Source of the DNA: Colwellia echini
GTDB lineage: Bacteria; Pseudomonadota; Gammaproteobacteria; Enterobacterales; Alteromonadaceae
Direction: 5' to 3'
Assembly: GCF_002843355.2 (NCBI RefSeq)
Contig: NZ_PJAI02000006.1
Coordinates: 1-64,000, forward strand
Length of the DNA: 64,000 nt
Shown here: one piece after another, positions 34,936 to 44,035 of the stretch
Position numbering within the stretch: the stretch's first letter is position 1
Layout: each line of letters starts with the position of its first letter
Translations under genes and position numbers: made by a program
Notes under the pieces: model-generated
What the model was told of the DNA's origin: nothing
What the model saw: the letters and a program-made list of their open reading frames with translations, nothing else
The model's database searches: none

Positions 34936-34988
34936 CCATATTATTAAGCCCCTTAATTGGGTACTAGGCGAATATTATAGAGGTGAAC

Positions 34989-35276
34989 ATGAATAAAAAG
35001 TCACGTAGTGTATCAGCAGCAAGAGAAAGTGCTCAAAGTTCTGAGGTTAATGGGCGTATTTATCTAATTTTATATCGAAATACGAATAGTGACCCAACAG
35101 ATATATGTCCTTTTTGTGGTGAAAAGCATATTCACGGTAAACCCGATGGGCATAGAGTTAGGCATTGTAATTCAACAGACAGTGATTATGTTATTGGTCG
35201 TAAAGCAACTTTTAAAAATAGTGAAGGACAGATCTTTGATTCTGAGAATGGTTATATTTTAAAAAGTAGACGTTAG
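34989..35276 (+). CDS. Small putative zinc-binding protein
   Basis: The 95-residue protein has CPFCGEKHIHG near residue 42 with a later His/Cys pair (VRHCNS), suggesting a zinc knuckle. ATG 34989 is preferred because GAGGTG lies just upstream; the GTG at 34983 is part of that site. It sits between a hypothetical gene and a PD-(D/E)XK nuclease gene on the same strand. Confidence 0.55.
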   Translation: MNKKSRSVSAARESAQSSEVNGRIYLILYRNTNSDPTDICPFCGEKHIHGKPDGHRVRHCNSTDSDYVIGRKATFKNSEGQIFDSENGYILKSRR

Positions 35277-35337
35277 TTTTAAAAGCATAATAAGGTAGAG
35301 TTTTCAAACTACCTTTATTGAAATAGGGTGTAAAGGA

Positions 35338-36558
35338 ATGAACAATACTGATGTAATGAATACTTATAACGTTCGAGAAAAATATAGAGAACTACTGAAT
35401 AACATTGATTTTGATAAGCTAGAGCTAGGACTTAAACAACCTAATATTTTTCAAATACTTGGTATCGCAAGAGCTGAAATTAGACATTCCAATTTTCTAG
35501 GTTGGTTGCTAGACCCAAATGAAAGCCATGGGCTTGGTAAGTTATTTTTAATTAAATTCTTAAGGGGGGTTTCGACTTCACAAGTTGTTACTGATTTAGA
35601 TGAATTTGATATTGAGAAATTAAATTTTGATACAGTTGAAGTACGGCGGGAATGGAAAAATATTGATTTGCTTTTAATTATTGAGGATAGTGACGACGAT
35701 AAAGATCTAGTGGTTTGCATAGAGAATAAAGTTGATAGCAAAGACCACTCTGGGCAGTTAAAAACGTATAGAGACGTTATTGATAAAAACTTTAACGATA
35801 AGCGAAAAGCTTTTGTTTATTTAACCCCAAGTGGAGAAGAGCCTCTTGTAAAAGCTGAGAGTGAGCATTACGCACTGTATTCCTATGTTGAAATAGTAGA
35901 GCAAATTGAGAGCATATTAACTATACACACGGAATCAATAAGCCAGAGTGTTACCAGATATATAATTGATTATATTAGAACAATAAGAAGAGAACTTATG
36001 CAAACAGATGAACTGAACCTTCTAGCGGATAAAATATACAGAAATCATAGAGAACTAATAGACTTTGTATTTGAGCATAAAACTGATCTAGCATCGACGA
36101 TTTACCCAGTATTTGAAAAGAAAATCATTGATTCAGGGTGGGTCATGGGGTCAAAAAACAAAGGGTTTGCTAGGTTCTTAACCCCAAAACTAGCAGGAAT
36201 AATTCCTAAGCAAGGTAAAGGCTGGACAAATAAAGAAAATTTTTTATTTGAAATAAACTTTAATTGGGCTAAAAACAATGCTGTTTTCAAAGCAGTAATT
36301 TCTCCTAGTACGGAAGAGCTTCAGAAGATTTTTATAAAAGCTTTTGAACCTATTAAAGGTTATAAAAAAGCAAAAGGGAAACAGTGGCTTATTAACTTTG
36401 ACTATTCATGGAGATGGAATATAGAAGATATGGTTGACGTCGAACATAATGATATTTTAAACGGACTTGATGAGCCTTGGAAGGAAATCAGTAAAATTGT
36501 TCAAGCAATAGAAAATGCCCTCTTACCTCATCAAGAAGAATTAGAACAATTTTTATGA
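35338..36558 (+). CDS. PD-(D/E)XK nuclease superfamily protein (PDDEXK_4-like)
   Basis: This 406-residue protein has a nuclease core at residues ~30-170. RAEIRHSNFLGWLLDPNESHG is the family opening, and D110 in WKNIDLLL and E129-N-K131 in CIENKVDS form the D...ExK metal site. QLKTYRD supplies the trailing motif. The C-terminal half (EINFNWAKNNAVFKAVI) is a separate domain of unknown role. Such stand-alone proteins are common in defence islands and are presumed DNA nucleases. A strong terminator follows. Confidence 0.8.
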   Translation: MNNTDVMNTYNVREKYRELLNNIDFDKLELGLKQPNIFQILGIARAEIRHSNFLGWLLDPNESHGLGKLFLIKFLRGVSTSQVVTDLDEFDIEKLNFDTVEVRREWKNIDLLLIIEDSDDDKDLVVCIENKVDSKDHSGQLKTYRDVIDKNFNDKRKAFVYLTPSGEEPLVKAESEHYALYSYVEIVEQIESILTIHTESISQSVTRYIIDYIRTIRRELMQTDELNLLADKIYRNHRELIDFVFEHKTDLASTIYPVFEKKIIDSGWVMGSKNKGFARFLTPKLAGIIPKQGKGWTNKENFLFEINFNWAKNNAVFKAVISPSTEELQKIFIKAFEPIKGYKKAKGKQWLINFDYSWRWNIEDMVDVEHNDILNGLDEPWKEISKIVQAIENALLPHQEELEQFL

Positions 36559-36588
36559 TCATGTAAGATTTGTTGTGTAACACCTTTC

Positions 36589-36627
36589 AAACGGTCTTCA
36601 ATCATAAGTCGATTCAAGACCGTTTTT
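36589..36627 (+). terminator. Intrinsic terminator after the nuclease gene
   Basis: AAACGGTCTT pairs with AAGACCGTTT and is followed by TTTTT. Confidence 0.75.
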
Positions 36628-36740
36628 ACAATTTCCTATCAACATCGACCAAGTTTATTATGCCTGCTCTATTGCTCTTCACAGTTTAATCATAACACTT
36701 TTTATTGTGGTAGCTCATACCTGTAGTGATTAAGTCGTAT

Positions 36741-37286
36741 TTACCTTTTCAAAACATCTATAACTGTTTTTCTGGCGCAACCTATAGTTCGAGCTATCTG
36801 TGCCTTATTCATACCTTCAGAAAACAGTTGTTTGATATTGGTATGTAGTTCTTTATTTATCTGTTTGCCCTTATAGCGACCTTTCGCTTTAGCAATTGCT
36901 ATACCTTCTCGCTGGCGCTCTAAGATCATGGAGCGCTCAAATTGATAAATTCCACCTAACATTGTGAGCATCAGTTGTTGCATTGGGTTGTTGGTGCCAT
37001 CGAATATAAAGTTTTCTTTATGGAACTTTAGCGTGATCCCATCAGAGTTAAAATCTTTAACTAATCTAAGTAAGTCCTCAGTATTTCTAGCCATTCGGCT
37101 AATGTCGTGACAGTGAACGACATCACCTTCTCGGGCATATTCAAGCAACTGCTTAAGTGCAGGACGGTCAACATCTTTGCCACTGCATTTATCTTCAAAT
37201 ATTTTATCTAGCTCAACACTCAATAATTGACGTTCGGTATTTTGATCTACTGACGAAACTCGAATATATCCAATTTGTGCATTCAT
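36741..37286 (-). CDS. Serine recombinase (resolvase/invertase)
   Basis: This 181-residue small serine recombinase has the catalytic Ser in YIRVSS (Ser11 from ATG 37286). The arginine-rich active-site helix is CHDISRMARNTEDLLRL, and a C-terminal HTH_7-like domain (GMNKAQIARTIGCARKTV) follows. The length matches Tn3-type resolvases. ATG 37286 has GGTGA at good spacing; the GTG three codons upstream is less likely. No transposase partner is nearby, so it is an orphan. It may act at repeats in the upstream gap. Confidence 0.9.
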   Translation of the reverse strand: MNAQIGYIRVSSVDQNTERQLLSVELDKIFEDKCSGKDVDRPALKQLLEYAREGDVVHCHDISRMARNTEDLLRLVKDFNSDGITLKFHKENFIFDGTNNPMQQLMLTMLGGIYQFERSMILERQREGIAIAKAKGRYKGKQINKELHTNIKQLFSEGMNKAQIARTIGCARKTVIDVLKR

Positions 37287-37680
37287 AAAAGTCACCGTGT
37301 AATTAAAGTCTATAAGTCCACAGTAACTGGATATTATATTGATTTCAAAGGTAAAAGTGACACAGTAATTACGGAAGATTATGTGACTATTTTGCGTAAG
37401 GTTAAAGTAGGCAGTCCATAGTTGACCGTCTAGAAACCGAGGTGAATTATTTGATGAAAACCAAGATCAATTCCATGGGGAAAACTGGTCATGTGTAGTT
37501 GAAACCTATCTAAAGTAAACAGCTTTCAGGTTTGGATGGTAGATTTTAACTTACCGAAAATTAAGGATAATTATGAAAAACCGTGAGTTTTGAGTGTACT
37601 TAAAGTTTACGCAGATAAGTTGTGTTTAAAAAGGTAGAGTAATTAGTATTACTTCATGTATTTAGTTACTAGAATCAATT
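37287..37680. other. Gap upstream of the serine recombinase
   Basis: These 394 bp contain a start-less open frame (to about 37419; YKSTVTGYYIDFKG, ITEDYVTILRKVKVG) that looks like a gene tail. There are also two AT-rich CACxGTGTAATTA/ACAGTAATTAC sequences that could be res-like half sites. No complete gene is seen. Confidence 0.3.
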
Positions 37681-38289
37681 TTATGTAAAACAACTATCCG
37701 ACAATTGCTCCAGAAAAGGTGACTCTTCTACAATTTTAAAACTAGTAACAGACTCTATATCATTAATACATAATACCGTAGCGTTAGGGTAACTAGACTC
37801 TAAGATCAATTCTCTTTGAATTTTTGTTTTAATATATACATTATGTATGAGTGCTTTGTAGCCCAATACTTTGCAAATTTGATTTGTAATAATGCAATCA
37901 TCCAGCCTTATATCTTTTCTTTTTTTTAATTTTAGATCTCTTCTTTTGCTAAGAGTTTCCAAATTGCTATTAATTACTTTTTCTCTAATACAGTTATATT
38001 TTTTTAAATTATTTGTGACTCTTAAATCCAATATATCGCTCTGTTTCATTAATATATTTGCTTCTAATGCCACACCATGATTTATATCAAATGTATTCTT
38101 AGACCACTGAAAAGCACTATTGTCTGGTTCTGAAATACCATCTATAAAAAAATATAAGCCGTGTCCGAGCCAATCTTCGGGGGATGACATTATTTTAAAA
38201 CCATTTTCTAATATGGACTTGGCGTTTTGTATTGATGTACCATGGTATCCTTTAAATTCAACAAGTTGCTTTAGTTCTATGCAGTTCAT
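37681..38289 (-). CDS. Putative ADP-ribosyltransferase-fold protein
   Basis: This 202-residue protein has GYHGTS with His16 and, 30 residues on, DWLGHGLYFF with Tyr46. This H...Y spacing is like the NAD-binding core of PARP/diphtheria-toxin-type ADP-ribosyltransferases. VALEANILMKQSDILDLR fits a following strand of the fold. The third catalytic residue (Glu or equivalent) cannot be fixed. The Lys/Arg-rich middle is unlike the standard fold. It is head-to-head with a macro-domain gene, and macro domains bind or remove ADP-ribose, which strengthens the reading. Function as a toxin or effector is inference. Confidence 0.6.
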   Translation of the reverse strand: MNCIELKQLVEFKGYHGTSIQNAKSILENGFKIMSSPEDWLGHGLYFFIDGISEPDNSAFQWSKNTFDINHGVALEANILMKQSDILDLRVTNNLKKYNCIREKVINSNLETLSKRRDLKLKKRKDIRLDDCIITNQICKVLGYKALIHNVYIKTKIQRELILESSYPNATVLCINDIESVTSFKIVEESPFLEQLSDSCFT

Positions 38290-39196
38290 TTTTAACTCTA
38301 TCCGATTTGTCTTTTATTCTTTAGCTTTAAAGTATTGGCGAAGAAATATATTCAGTAAATTGGCAGCAATTTTTGCTGTTGGTAGTATTGGAGTATTGAC
38401 TACTTCATTTAAAGAAATTGTTTTTCATGAGCTTCTAAATTTTTCTACAGGGAAAGATATTGAACCGTCATCAGCTCCAGAAACGTTTTATATTTTACTG
38501 GTTACATCAATAGTTTGTGCTGTTGTTTCTCACTTACTTGGGGTAAAAAAAGACCAAGTGTTAGTTTTTGAAAGAGGTACTCTTGAAAGCTTCCAATGTT
38601 CAAACTCAATTATCCATTGTTATTTAGGTTCTGTGACTAACATATCAGGAATTGATGTAGTTGTTGCATCAGAGAATACAGACCTTAATCTTGGGAGTAT
38701 ATCAGGTACTTCAGTTTCTGGGCGAATTAGGAAACTAGCTGCCGAGAAAGACATCACTGAAAACTTATTAAAAGATCATTTGTTTGATCATATTCAAGAT
38801 TGGAAAAATAACCAAAATACCTTAGGACCATACAATTTAGGAACATGTATATTTTCCCCGCCATTTAATGCGCAATTGCATGGAGTAAAATCTATTGTTA
38901 ATGCCGTTGCAGTTAAAAAAAACCATCACAACACATTTTCGATTGATTACGTGGCTATTGACAATATTATCGAAAAATCTATTACTTATTGTGTTTCAAA
39001 GGGGTTTGAAAGTATATTTATCCCCGTTTTCGGTTTAGGCAGCGGAGGTCTTTCTCCAGAAAAATGTATTGATATAACTGTAAAGTCGGTTATCAAACAA
39101 TTGAATAAAACTGACTATGTGTTAAAAGTTTTTATTGGAGTATATAGAGAAGAGGATTGCTTGGCTCTTTTAAAATCCATTGCAAAGAGTGTGTAA
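38279..39196 (+). CDS. Membrane-anchored macro-domain protein
   Basis: The roughly 305-residue protein has two N-terminal hydrophobic helices (LAAIFAVGSIGVLTTS and FYILLVTSIVCAVVSHLLG) and a cytosolic macro domain over the last ~190 residues. The domain shows GSVTNISGIDVVVASENTDL (binding-loop-like), GTSVSGRIRKLAAE, SIVNAV, and IFIPVFGLGSGGLSPE (the second loop). Macro domains bind ADP-ribose and some reverse ADP-ribosylation. ATG 38279 overlaps the divergent ART-like gene by 11 bp; later TTG codons (38360) are possible starts. The next gene begins two bases after the stop. Confidence 0.7.
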   Translation: MQFIFNSIRFVFYSLALKYWRRNIFSKLAAIFAVGSIGVLTTSFKEIVFHELLNFSTGKDIEPSSAPETFYILLVTSIVCAVVSHLLGVKKDQVLVFERGTLESFQCSNSIIHCYLGSVTNISGIDVVVASENTDLNLGSISGTSVSGRIRKLAAEKDITENLLKDHLFDHIQDWKNNQNTLGPYNLGTCIFSPPFNAQLHGVKSIVNAVAVKKNHHNTFSIDYVAIDNIIEKSITYCVSKGFESIFIPVFGLGSGGLSPEKCIDITVKSVIKQLNKTDYVLKVFIGVYREEDCLALLKSIAKSV

Positions 39197-39197
39197 T

Positions 39198-39593
39198 ATG
39201 CGGATAGGCTACACCTCAGGTGTTTTCGACTTATTTCACTTTGGCCACGAGAATTACTTAACAGAATGTAAACGTTTTTGCGATTATTTGATAGTTGCAG
39301 TTGACTCTGATTCCAGAGTAAAAAAAATTAAGGGAGTTCAAAGACCAATTGAATCGGAAGTAATAAGGTTGGGCAATGTGTCTCATCTTTCGGATAAATG
39401 CTTTATTAAGAAAAAAGCATCTATTGAGTATATAAAATGCCATAAGCCAGATTTTATCTTTATTCCTGATAACAAAAATGCTGTTATCAACAAATCAATA
39501 TCAGCCACAACTATTGTAATTCCTTACACATATTCAATATCAACTACTATGGCTATTGAGAGCTTAAAAAATTTAGAAAATAACTCACAGTAA
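39198..39593 (+). CDS. TagD-like nucleotidyltransferase (cytidylyltransferase family)
   Basis: This 131-residue enzyme has the HxGH motif in FHFGHENYL (His14, His17 from ATG 39198) and an SISTT motif near the C-terminus, as in TagD (glycerol-3-phosphate cytidylyltransferase). NRPIES-type residues (VQRPIESEVIR) also fit. It would transfer a nucleotide from CTP or ATP to a phosphate substrate. Its placement directly behind a macro-domain gene suggests a role in nucleotide or NAD-type metabolism of the same system, but that is inference. ATG 39198 is used because it follows the macro stop (TAATATG). Confidence 0.8.
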   Translation: MRIGYTSGVFDLFHFGHENYLTECKRFCDYLIVAVDSDSRVKKIKGVQRPIESEVIRLGNVSHLSDKCFIKKKASIEYIKCHKPDFIFIPDNKNAVINKSISATTIVIPYTYSISTTMAIESLKNLENNSQ

Positions 39594-39885
39594 CTGTTTA
39601 GGTAAATATACGTTGTTTGAAAATTATCACTCGGCTTTGACTTGCTATGTTTCCCCAGTTATCAATGAAGATACTAAAATTAGTGATATAGGTAAACTAT
39701 CTATGAATTTTCTGATAATACTAATTGATAGAGAAATTACATGATTATGAGCAGGGAATATATTCTCATTAGACTATAGTTGATTGATAATTCAATGCGT
39801 CTATTTATAGTTGGCCTAACGCAGACACTCCATTGATAATCCGCTTATTCGGTAGTTGACCTCAATACTGAGTGAAAATATATTA

Positions 39886-40449
39886 TCAATAGCTAAGCTG
39901 AACAGCTCCAGACTTAAATAAAAAGTTATCACCTATTAAAAATGGTCTGTGAACCCCTTCGATAATAACATCATTTGGTCTAATCACTTGGAAACACTTT
40001 TCGACAGGGTGATCTCCTCTTTTATATAAAATATCGAGGTGAGCTTCACTCGTAAAGTCGATTATTGTGCCATCGCTCAAAGTTAACCAGACGTGTGCTT
40101 GGATTGGTTTACTGAAATCAGGTGCTTTTAACTCATTTAAAATATATTGATAAGACATTTGACAATATATGTCGTTTTCAGCCCAATACCTGTCACCTAT
40201 CGTGATATAAGTTTTGAAGTTGGTTGAGCACCCTAGGAGTCCATTGAGAAGCATGTTAACGGGAACACACTTTCCAGCTAATCGCTCTGAGTTTGTATAG
40301 CCATTTTCGTATAATGCCTGAATACAAACTTGTAAGACCTCTTTAATCTCTTCAACAGATAATAGTTCACCAAACTGTATTGACTCAGTTGTTAAAGCCA
40401 ATTCTTTAGTTTTTGATAAGGCTTCTTGGAATTTAGTTGTGTATACCAT
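39886..40449 (-). CDS. Hypothetical protein with possible transglutaminase-like (Cys-His-Asp) core
   Basis: This 187-residue protein is not confidently recognised. GKCVPVNMLLNGLLGC offers a nucleophilic Cys at a helix start, AHVWLTLSDGTIIDFT a His and Asp in the order of transglutaminase/papain-like enzymes. A peptidase or acyl-transfer role is a guess. The 292-bp gap before it (39594-39885) has only a 43-codon frame lacking an ATG, and its other neighbour is a 30-residue peptide gene on the same strand. Confidence 0.5.
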   Translation of the reverse strand: MVYTTKFQEALSKTKELALTTESIQFGELLSVEEIKEVLQVCIQALYENGYTNSERLAGKCVPVNMLLNGLLGCSTNFKTYITIGDRYWAENDIYCQMSYQYILNELKAPDFSKPIQAHVWLTLSDGTIIDFTSEAHLDILYKRGDHPVEKCFQVIRPNDVIIEGVHRPFLIGDNFLFKSGAVQLSY

Positions 40450-40645
40450 TATTATTTCACTTTGCTTTTATAAAACTTGAAAATCACATTCTAGGTTGTT
40501 TTTCGTTTATGGACTTTTAACAGTCATTAGAATAATTAAATGAGGATCTTTCTTGTATTGTCACACTTGTATTTTGTAACGTGCAGAGTTCTACTTGGAC
40601 CTGCACGTTACACTTAATATCTAAGAAAGATAAACCTACGGCAAT

Positions 40646-40738
40646 TTATTTACTTTTAGGTGGATTGTTTCCACGGTTGCCACCAGATTTATTTCCTGTT
40701 TTACTTGGTCCATTAACTGGAGTGTTACCTTTAATCAT
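40646..40738 (-). CDS. 30-residue Gly/Asn-rich peptide
   Basis: This small frame encodes a peptide opening MIKGNTPVNGPSKTGNK and ending NPPKSK. It has a good AAGGA ribosome-binding site 7 bases before the ATG, which supports translation. It is basic and unlikely to be membrane-inserted. No homologue is recognised; similar short Gly/Asn-rich peptides occur in islands, but I cannot name one. Confidence 0.45.
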   Translation of the reverse strand: MIKGNTPVNGPSKTGNKSGGNRGNNPPKSK

Positions 40739-40851
40739 GATATTTTCCTTGTTTTAAATTTATAAGAACACCTTTGTTTTCAGGGCTTGTGTACAGTAAC
40801 AAAGATGAAAGGGACAGTTCGGGACAGAACTATAATTAAAGGAATTAATTT

Positions 40852-41694
40852 GTGGATTATTTTAAAGAATTTAAAGTTAAACGAATAAAAGAGCTTCAAT
40901 CCTCGATTAAACACACAATCGCATTGCTTGGGTGGAGCTTTAAAGATTTTGTGGGTAAATACATGATTGAGACACATGATTATGTTGAAGAGGAAGATAT
41001 TAATCAGTTTTATGAAACGGTTCGAAAGCAAATTGAACGTGACTCAACTAAGGAAGAACTATTAATTAAGTATCATTCATTTTTATTTGCTACAGAAGAG
41101 TATAAACATTTACGAACAATATCGGATAATACTGCAAGCCCCAATAGTTACCCGTTGATGAATATTCCTGAATTAAATTACGATCGATCAACTGATAGAG
41201 CACTGAAGGAAGAAGAGCTGTTAGTTATGGGGGTTTCATACGCTGAAAAAATGGGAAGTTGCTGGGACTTCACTATAGTAAAAAATGACTTAGTTACTAA
41301 AGGCTCATTAAGTGAATATGAAGAACCTTCATATATTATTTTATATCAGTGTGACTTTGGTTTTAACGGGGGGAGTGGTTGTTATGGTGTAGGAATAATT
41401 GAAATTTGGGCAAGAAATAGTGGTTTTGGAGGTTTCTATATTGCTGATAAAAAATGCGAAATTGATTGTGGTGGTGCTAGACTTTCCCATGTTGTTGGAA
41501 TAAAAAAAGGTGAGCTCATTATTGTTGCCAAAGACTTTGATTCACTAGATCCACAATCCAAACAAACGCTATCAGCCAAAATAGTTTTATCCAGACACCT
41601 TAGTGATTCCATGGTTTGGCAGATGAAGAGTAAAGAGTATATTCATAAAAACTTAGGGCTTGATCTTAGTAAATTAGAATCAGGTCATACTTAA
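40852..41694 (+). CDS. Hypothetical protein with a PH/lipid-like beta-rich middle
   Basis: This 280-residue protein starts at GTG 40852, with AAAGGA 8 bases upstream. The N-terminal ~90 residues are helical and charged (DYVEEEDINQFYETVRKQIERD). The rest is strand-rich and glycine-rich (CDFGFNGGSGCYGVGIIEIWARNSGFGGFYIADKK). No catalytic motif is seen and the function is unknown. It is followed by about 365 bp without a gene, then tRNA-Asp. Confidence 0.5.
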   Translation: MDYFKEFKVKRIKELQSSIKHTIALLGWSFKDFVGKYMIETHDYVEEEDINQFYETVRKQIERDSTKEELLIKYHSFLFATEEYKHLRTISDNTASPNSYPLMNIPELNYDRSTDRALKEEELLVMGVSYAEKMGSCWDFTIVKNDLVTKGSLSEYEEPSYIILYQCDFGFNGGSGCYGVGIIEIWARNSGFGGFYIADKKCEIDCGGARLSHVVGIKKGELIIVAKDFDSLDPQSKQTLSAKIVLSRHLSDSMVWQMKSKEYIHKNLGLDLSKLESGHT

Positions 41695-41985
41695 ACGTGG
41701 ATAACAAGTATGTCCATTTGAAGTAGCCTTAAACCATACACTTACCAATTGGTTTTAAATGATTCTAACTAGACGAAAACTTTAGAAAAAATTCAATAAA
41801 CGGCTATTTAGAGAGTGATTTAAATTTACATGACATTTACGAATAAATGGAAAGGGTACGTATAATTAGCTATAAATTTATCAACTTAAATATGAAATCA
41901 TGTAGTCCTATTTTTATGGTGAGGTAGTTAATTGATAAATAAAGTACTTAAGGATAGATTAAATAACTAATTTTATAGAATAAAG

Positions 41986-42014
41986 TTGACGTCGAAGCCA
42001 ACTGGACGTAGTAT
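41986..42014 (+). promoter_or_regulatory. Sigma-70 promoter of tRNA-Asp
   Basis: TTGACG and TAGTAT are spaced 17 bp apart, placing a start near 42021, about 40 bases before the tRNA. It lies in the 365-bp gap 41695-42059, which otherwise shows only AT-rich sequence and no gene. Confidence 0.6.
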
Positions 42015-42059
42015 TCAATCGAATTCAAGCCAATTGTCATTGGTTTTTGTGTTTACTGC

Positions 42060-42136
42060 GGAGTGGTAGTTCAGTTGGTTAGAATACCGGCCTGTCACGC
42101 CGGGGGTCGCGGGTTCGAGTCCCGTCCACTCCGCCA
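42060..42136 (+). tRNA. tRNA-Asp (GTC)
   Basis: This 77-nt cloverleaf begins GGAGTGG, has anticodon loop CTGTCAC (GTC) and TTCGAGT in the T-loop, and ends CCGCCA with encoded CCA. The sequence is close to E. coli tRNA-Asp. It lies well inside the island and has its own promoter. No repeat of its 3' end was noticed elsewhere, so it does not appear to be an integration scar. Confidence 0.97.
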
Positions 42137-42311
42137 CTTAATACAAATTTTTTTATCTACCCTATAGTAACACTTCAATATTTAGTCACCTTGTCCCTAG
42201 TAATTCTAATTACTTTTATATTTTTAGAACACTATAATTACCTTAATATTATGGTATGTTTAGGAGTAATAGTTTTAATTTTAAATTTAGATAAATGTAC
42301 TAAGGGATTCT

Positions 42312-44027
42312 ATGTACTACCTCAATTACTCTGTTGTTGTAAAAGCTTATACAAAATTATTAATAGAACGAGAAAATAAAATAGATAGTGGTATTATTGG
42401 TACACTTTTTTTGATGAAAAACTCTCAATACTCTGCAGAAATATCACCTTCTTATAGAATACCCGTTGATGAATCTAGAGTTACTAATGATATAAATCAT
42501 CTTTTTTCTTTTGTGGATTCCGTAACTACTTCACTTAAACCTGAAACTTTCTTTATTTTATCTGAAGAATATGATGATCAGATATTAGAAATTTTACATA
42601 ACTCTAAAATAGATATTTTATCTATTGCATGTATTTTACTTCAATCTGAAGAGTTTGAGTCTGAACTTTCTTCTAGTCAGTTAATACAGTATTTTATTGA
42701 AAAGTTTCATTTACCAAATATATTTGTTGAGAAATGCTTTGAGATGATTTTAGATTCGATCGAATTAATATTTGTTGAAAATATTGAAACTTCTGAAAAC
42801 CGCAAAAAGCAATTAGAGGTCATTTTTCCTAACCCAAATCATAAAAATACTATTTCATTTAAAGAAAATAGTGGCAGTTACTGGCAAACCTCAGCAGGAG
42901 GTGACTTCGGTAGAGGAGCTTATACTCAGAAAATGAGACCATCAAGTAACTTAAAAGAATTAGTTTTTTTACCTAATGGGGCATTTCAAAAAAAGTTAAG
43001 TTACCAAGGTGAACCGGTTAAATCACATATCAATACAAACTCGCTTAATGTACTTTTTTTTGGCCCTTCCGGGACAGGGAAATCTACGGAAGCTAGAAGG
43101 GAACTTGTTGATGAAAAAGGTGTTGACGAATTACGAAATTTAACTCAAGTAACTTTTCACCCAGAGTATACATATTCAGATTTCGTAGGTAGCTTAAAAC
43201 CGGTGACTTTATTTAAAAGGTTAGAAGGAAGTCGTGTATTTGACGCATTTAATGCTGTAGAAGCTAAATATGTCGATTTAGAGCCTATATTGGAGTTCAA
43301 ATTTGAAGCTGGGCCTTTTATTGAAGCTTGCCTTAATGCTGCAAATAGTGACCCATCAGAGCCCCATGCATTAATAATAGATGAAATTAATAGAGGAAAT
43401 GTTCCTGAAATTATGGGGGATATTTTTCAGCTATTAGATAGAGAAGAAACAAATAGATCCAATTCAAATAGTGAACTTCAAAAATATATTATGGAGTATT
43501 CCAAAACAGATGTATTTAATCGAGGTCTAATAATACCTTCAAATTTATATATTTACGCAACAATAAATCCAGCTGATCAAAACGTGTATCCATTAGATAC
43601 AGCATTTAAAAGGCGATGGAAACGAAGATATTGGAAGATAAATAGTCAACATTCATCTTGTTCTAATTGGGAACTTTTAATTTGTGGAAAAAAAATATCT
43701 TGGTCAAAATTTTTAGATCTAGTAAATAAGCATATTACACATAAATTATATCTATCTGAAGATAAACAGTTAGGACATTTTTTTATTAAATTGTCAGGTA
43801 ATCCAACATTAGATGAAATTAAAGAAGAAACGCTCAAGGTAATAAGTTACTTGTGGGAAGATATCCCTAAATCTAAAAGAACTCAGATATTTGGTAGCGG
43901 AATATTTTCATTTAGTGAAATTCACGATTTACTTATATCGAGTGATGGTATTAATAGTTTATTTACAAAAGCTATTGCGGATGAATTAATGGATTTATCG
44001 GAAGAAACTGAATTAGCAGCAGAGTAA
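42312..44027 (+). CDS. McrB-like AAA+ GTPase subunit of a restriction system
   Basis: This 571-residue motor subunit has Walker A GPSGTGKST (from G251), the family segment TFHPEYTYSDFVGSLKP, Walker B LIIDEINRGN (Asp357, Glu358) and TINPADQNVYPLD, the McrB NxxD-type motif. RRW closes the module. The N-terminal ~230 residues have no recognised domain and are presumed to recognise DNA. The mcrC-like gene starts 8 bp downstream. Along with the convergent C5 methyltransferase gene it resembles the LlaJI/BsuMI arrangement, where the McrBC-like pair cleaves unmethylated sites rather than methylated DNA. Confidence 0.88.
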   Translation: MYYLNYSVVVKAYTKLLIERENKIDSGIIGTLFLMKNSQYSAEISPSYRIPVDESRVTNDINHLFSFVDSVTTSLKPETFFILSEEYDDQILEILHNSKIDILSIACILLQSEEFESELSSSQLIQYFIEKFHLPNIFVEKCFEMILDSIELIFVENIETSENRKKQLEVIFPNPNHKNTISFKENSGSYWQTSAGGDFGRGAYTQKMRPSSNLKELVFLPNGAFQKKLSYQGEPVKSHINTNSLNVLFFGPSGTGKSTEARRELVDEKGVDELRNLTQVTFHPEYTYSDFVGSLKPVTLFKRLEGSRVFDAFNAVEAKYVDLEPILEFKFEAGPFIEACLNAANSDPSEPHALIIDEINRGNVPEIMGDIFQLLDREETNRSNSNSELQKYIMEYSKTDVFNRGLIIPSNLYIYATINPADQNVYPLDTAFKRRWKRRYWKINSQHSSCSNWELLICGKKISWSKFLDLVNKHITHKLYLSEDKQLGHFFIKLSGNPTLDEIKEETLKVISYLWEDIPKSKRTQIFGSGIFSFSEIHDLLISSDGINSLFTKAIADELMDLSEETELAAE

Positions 44028-44035
44028 ATAATATC

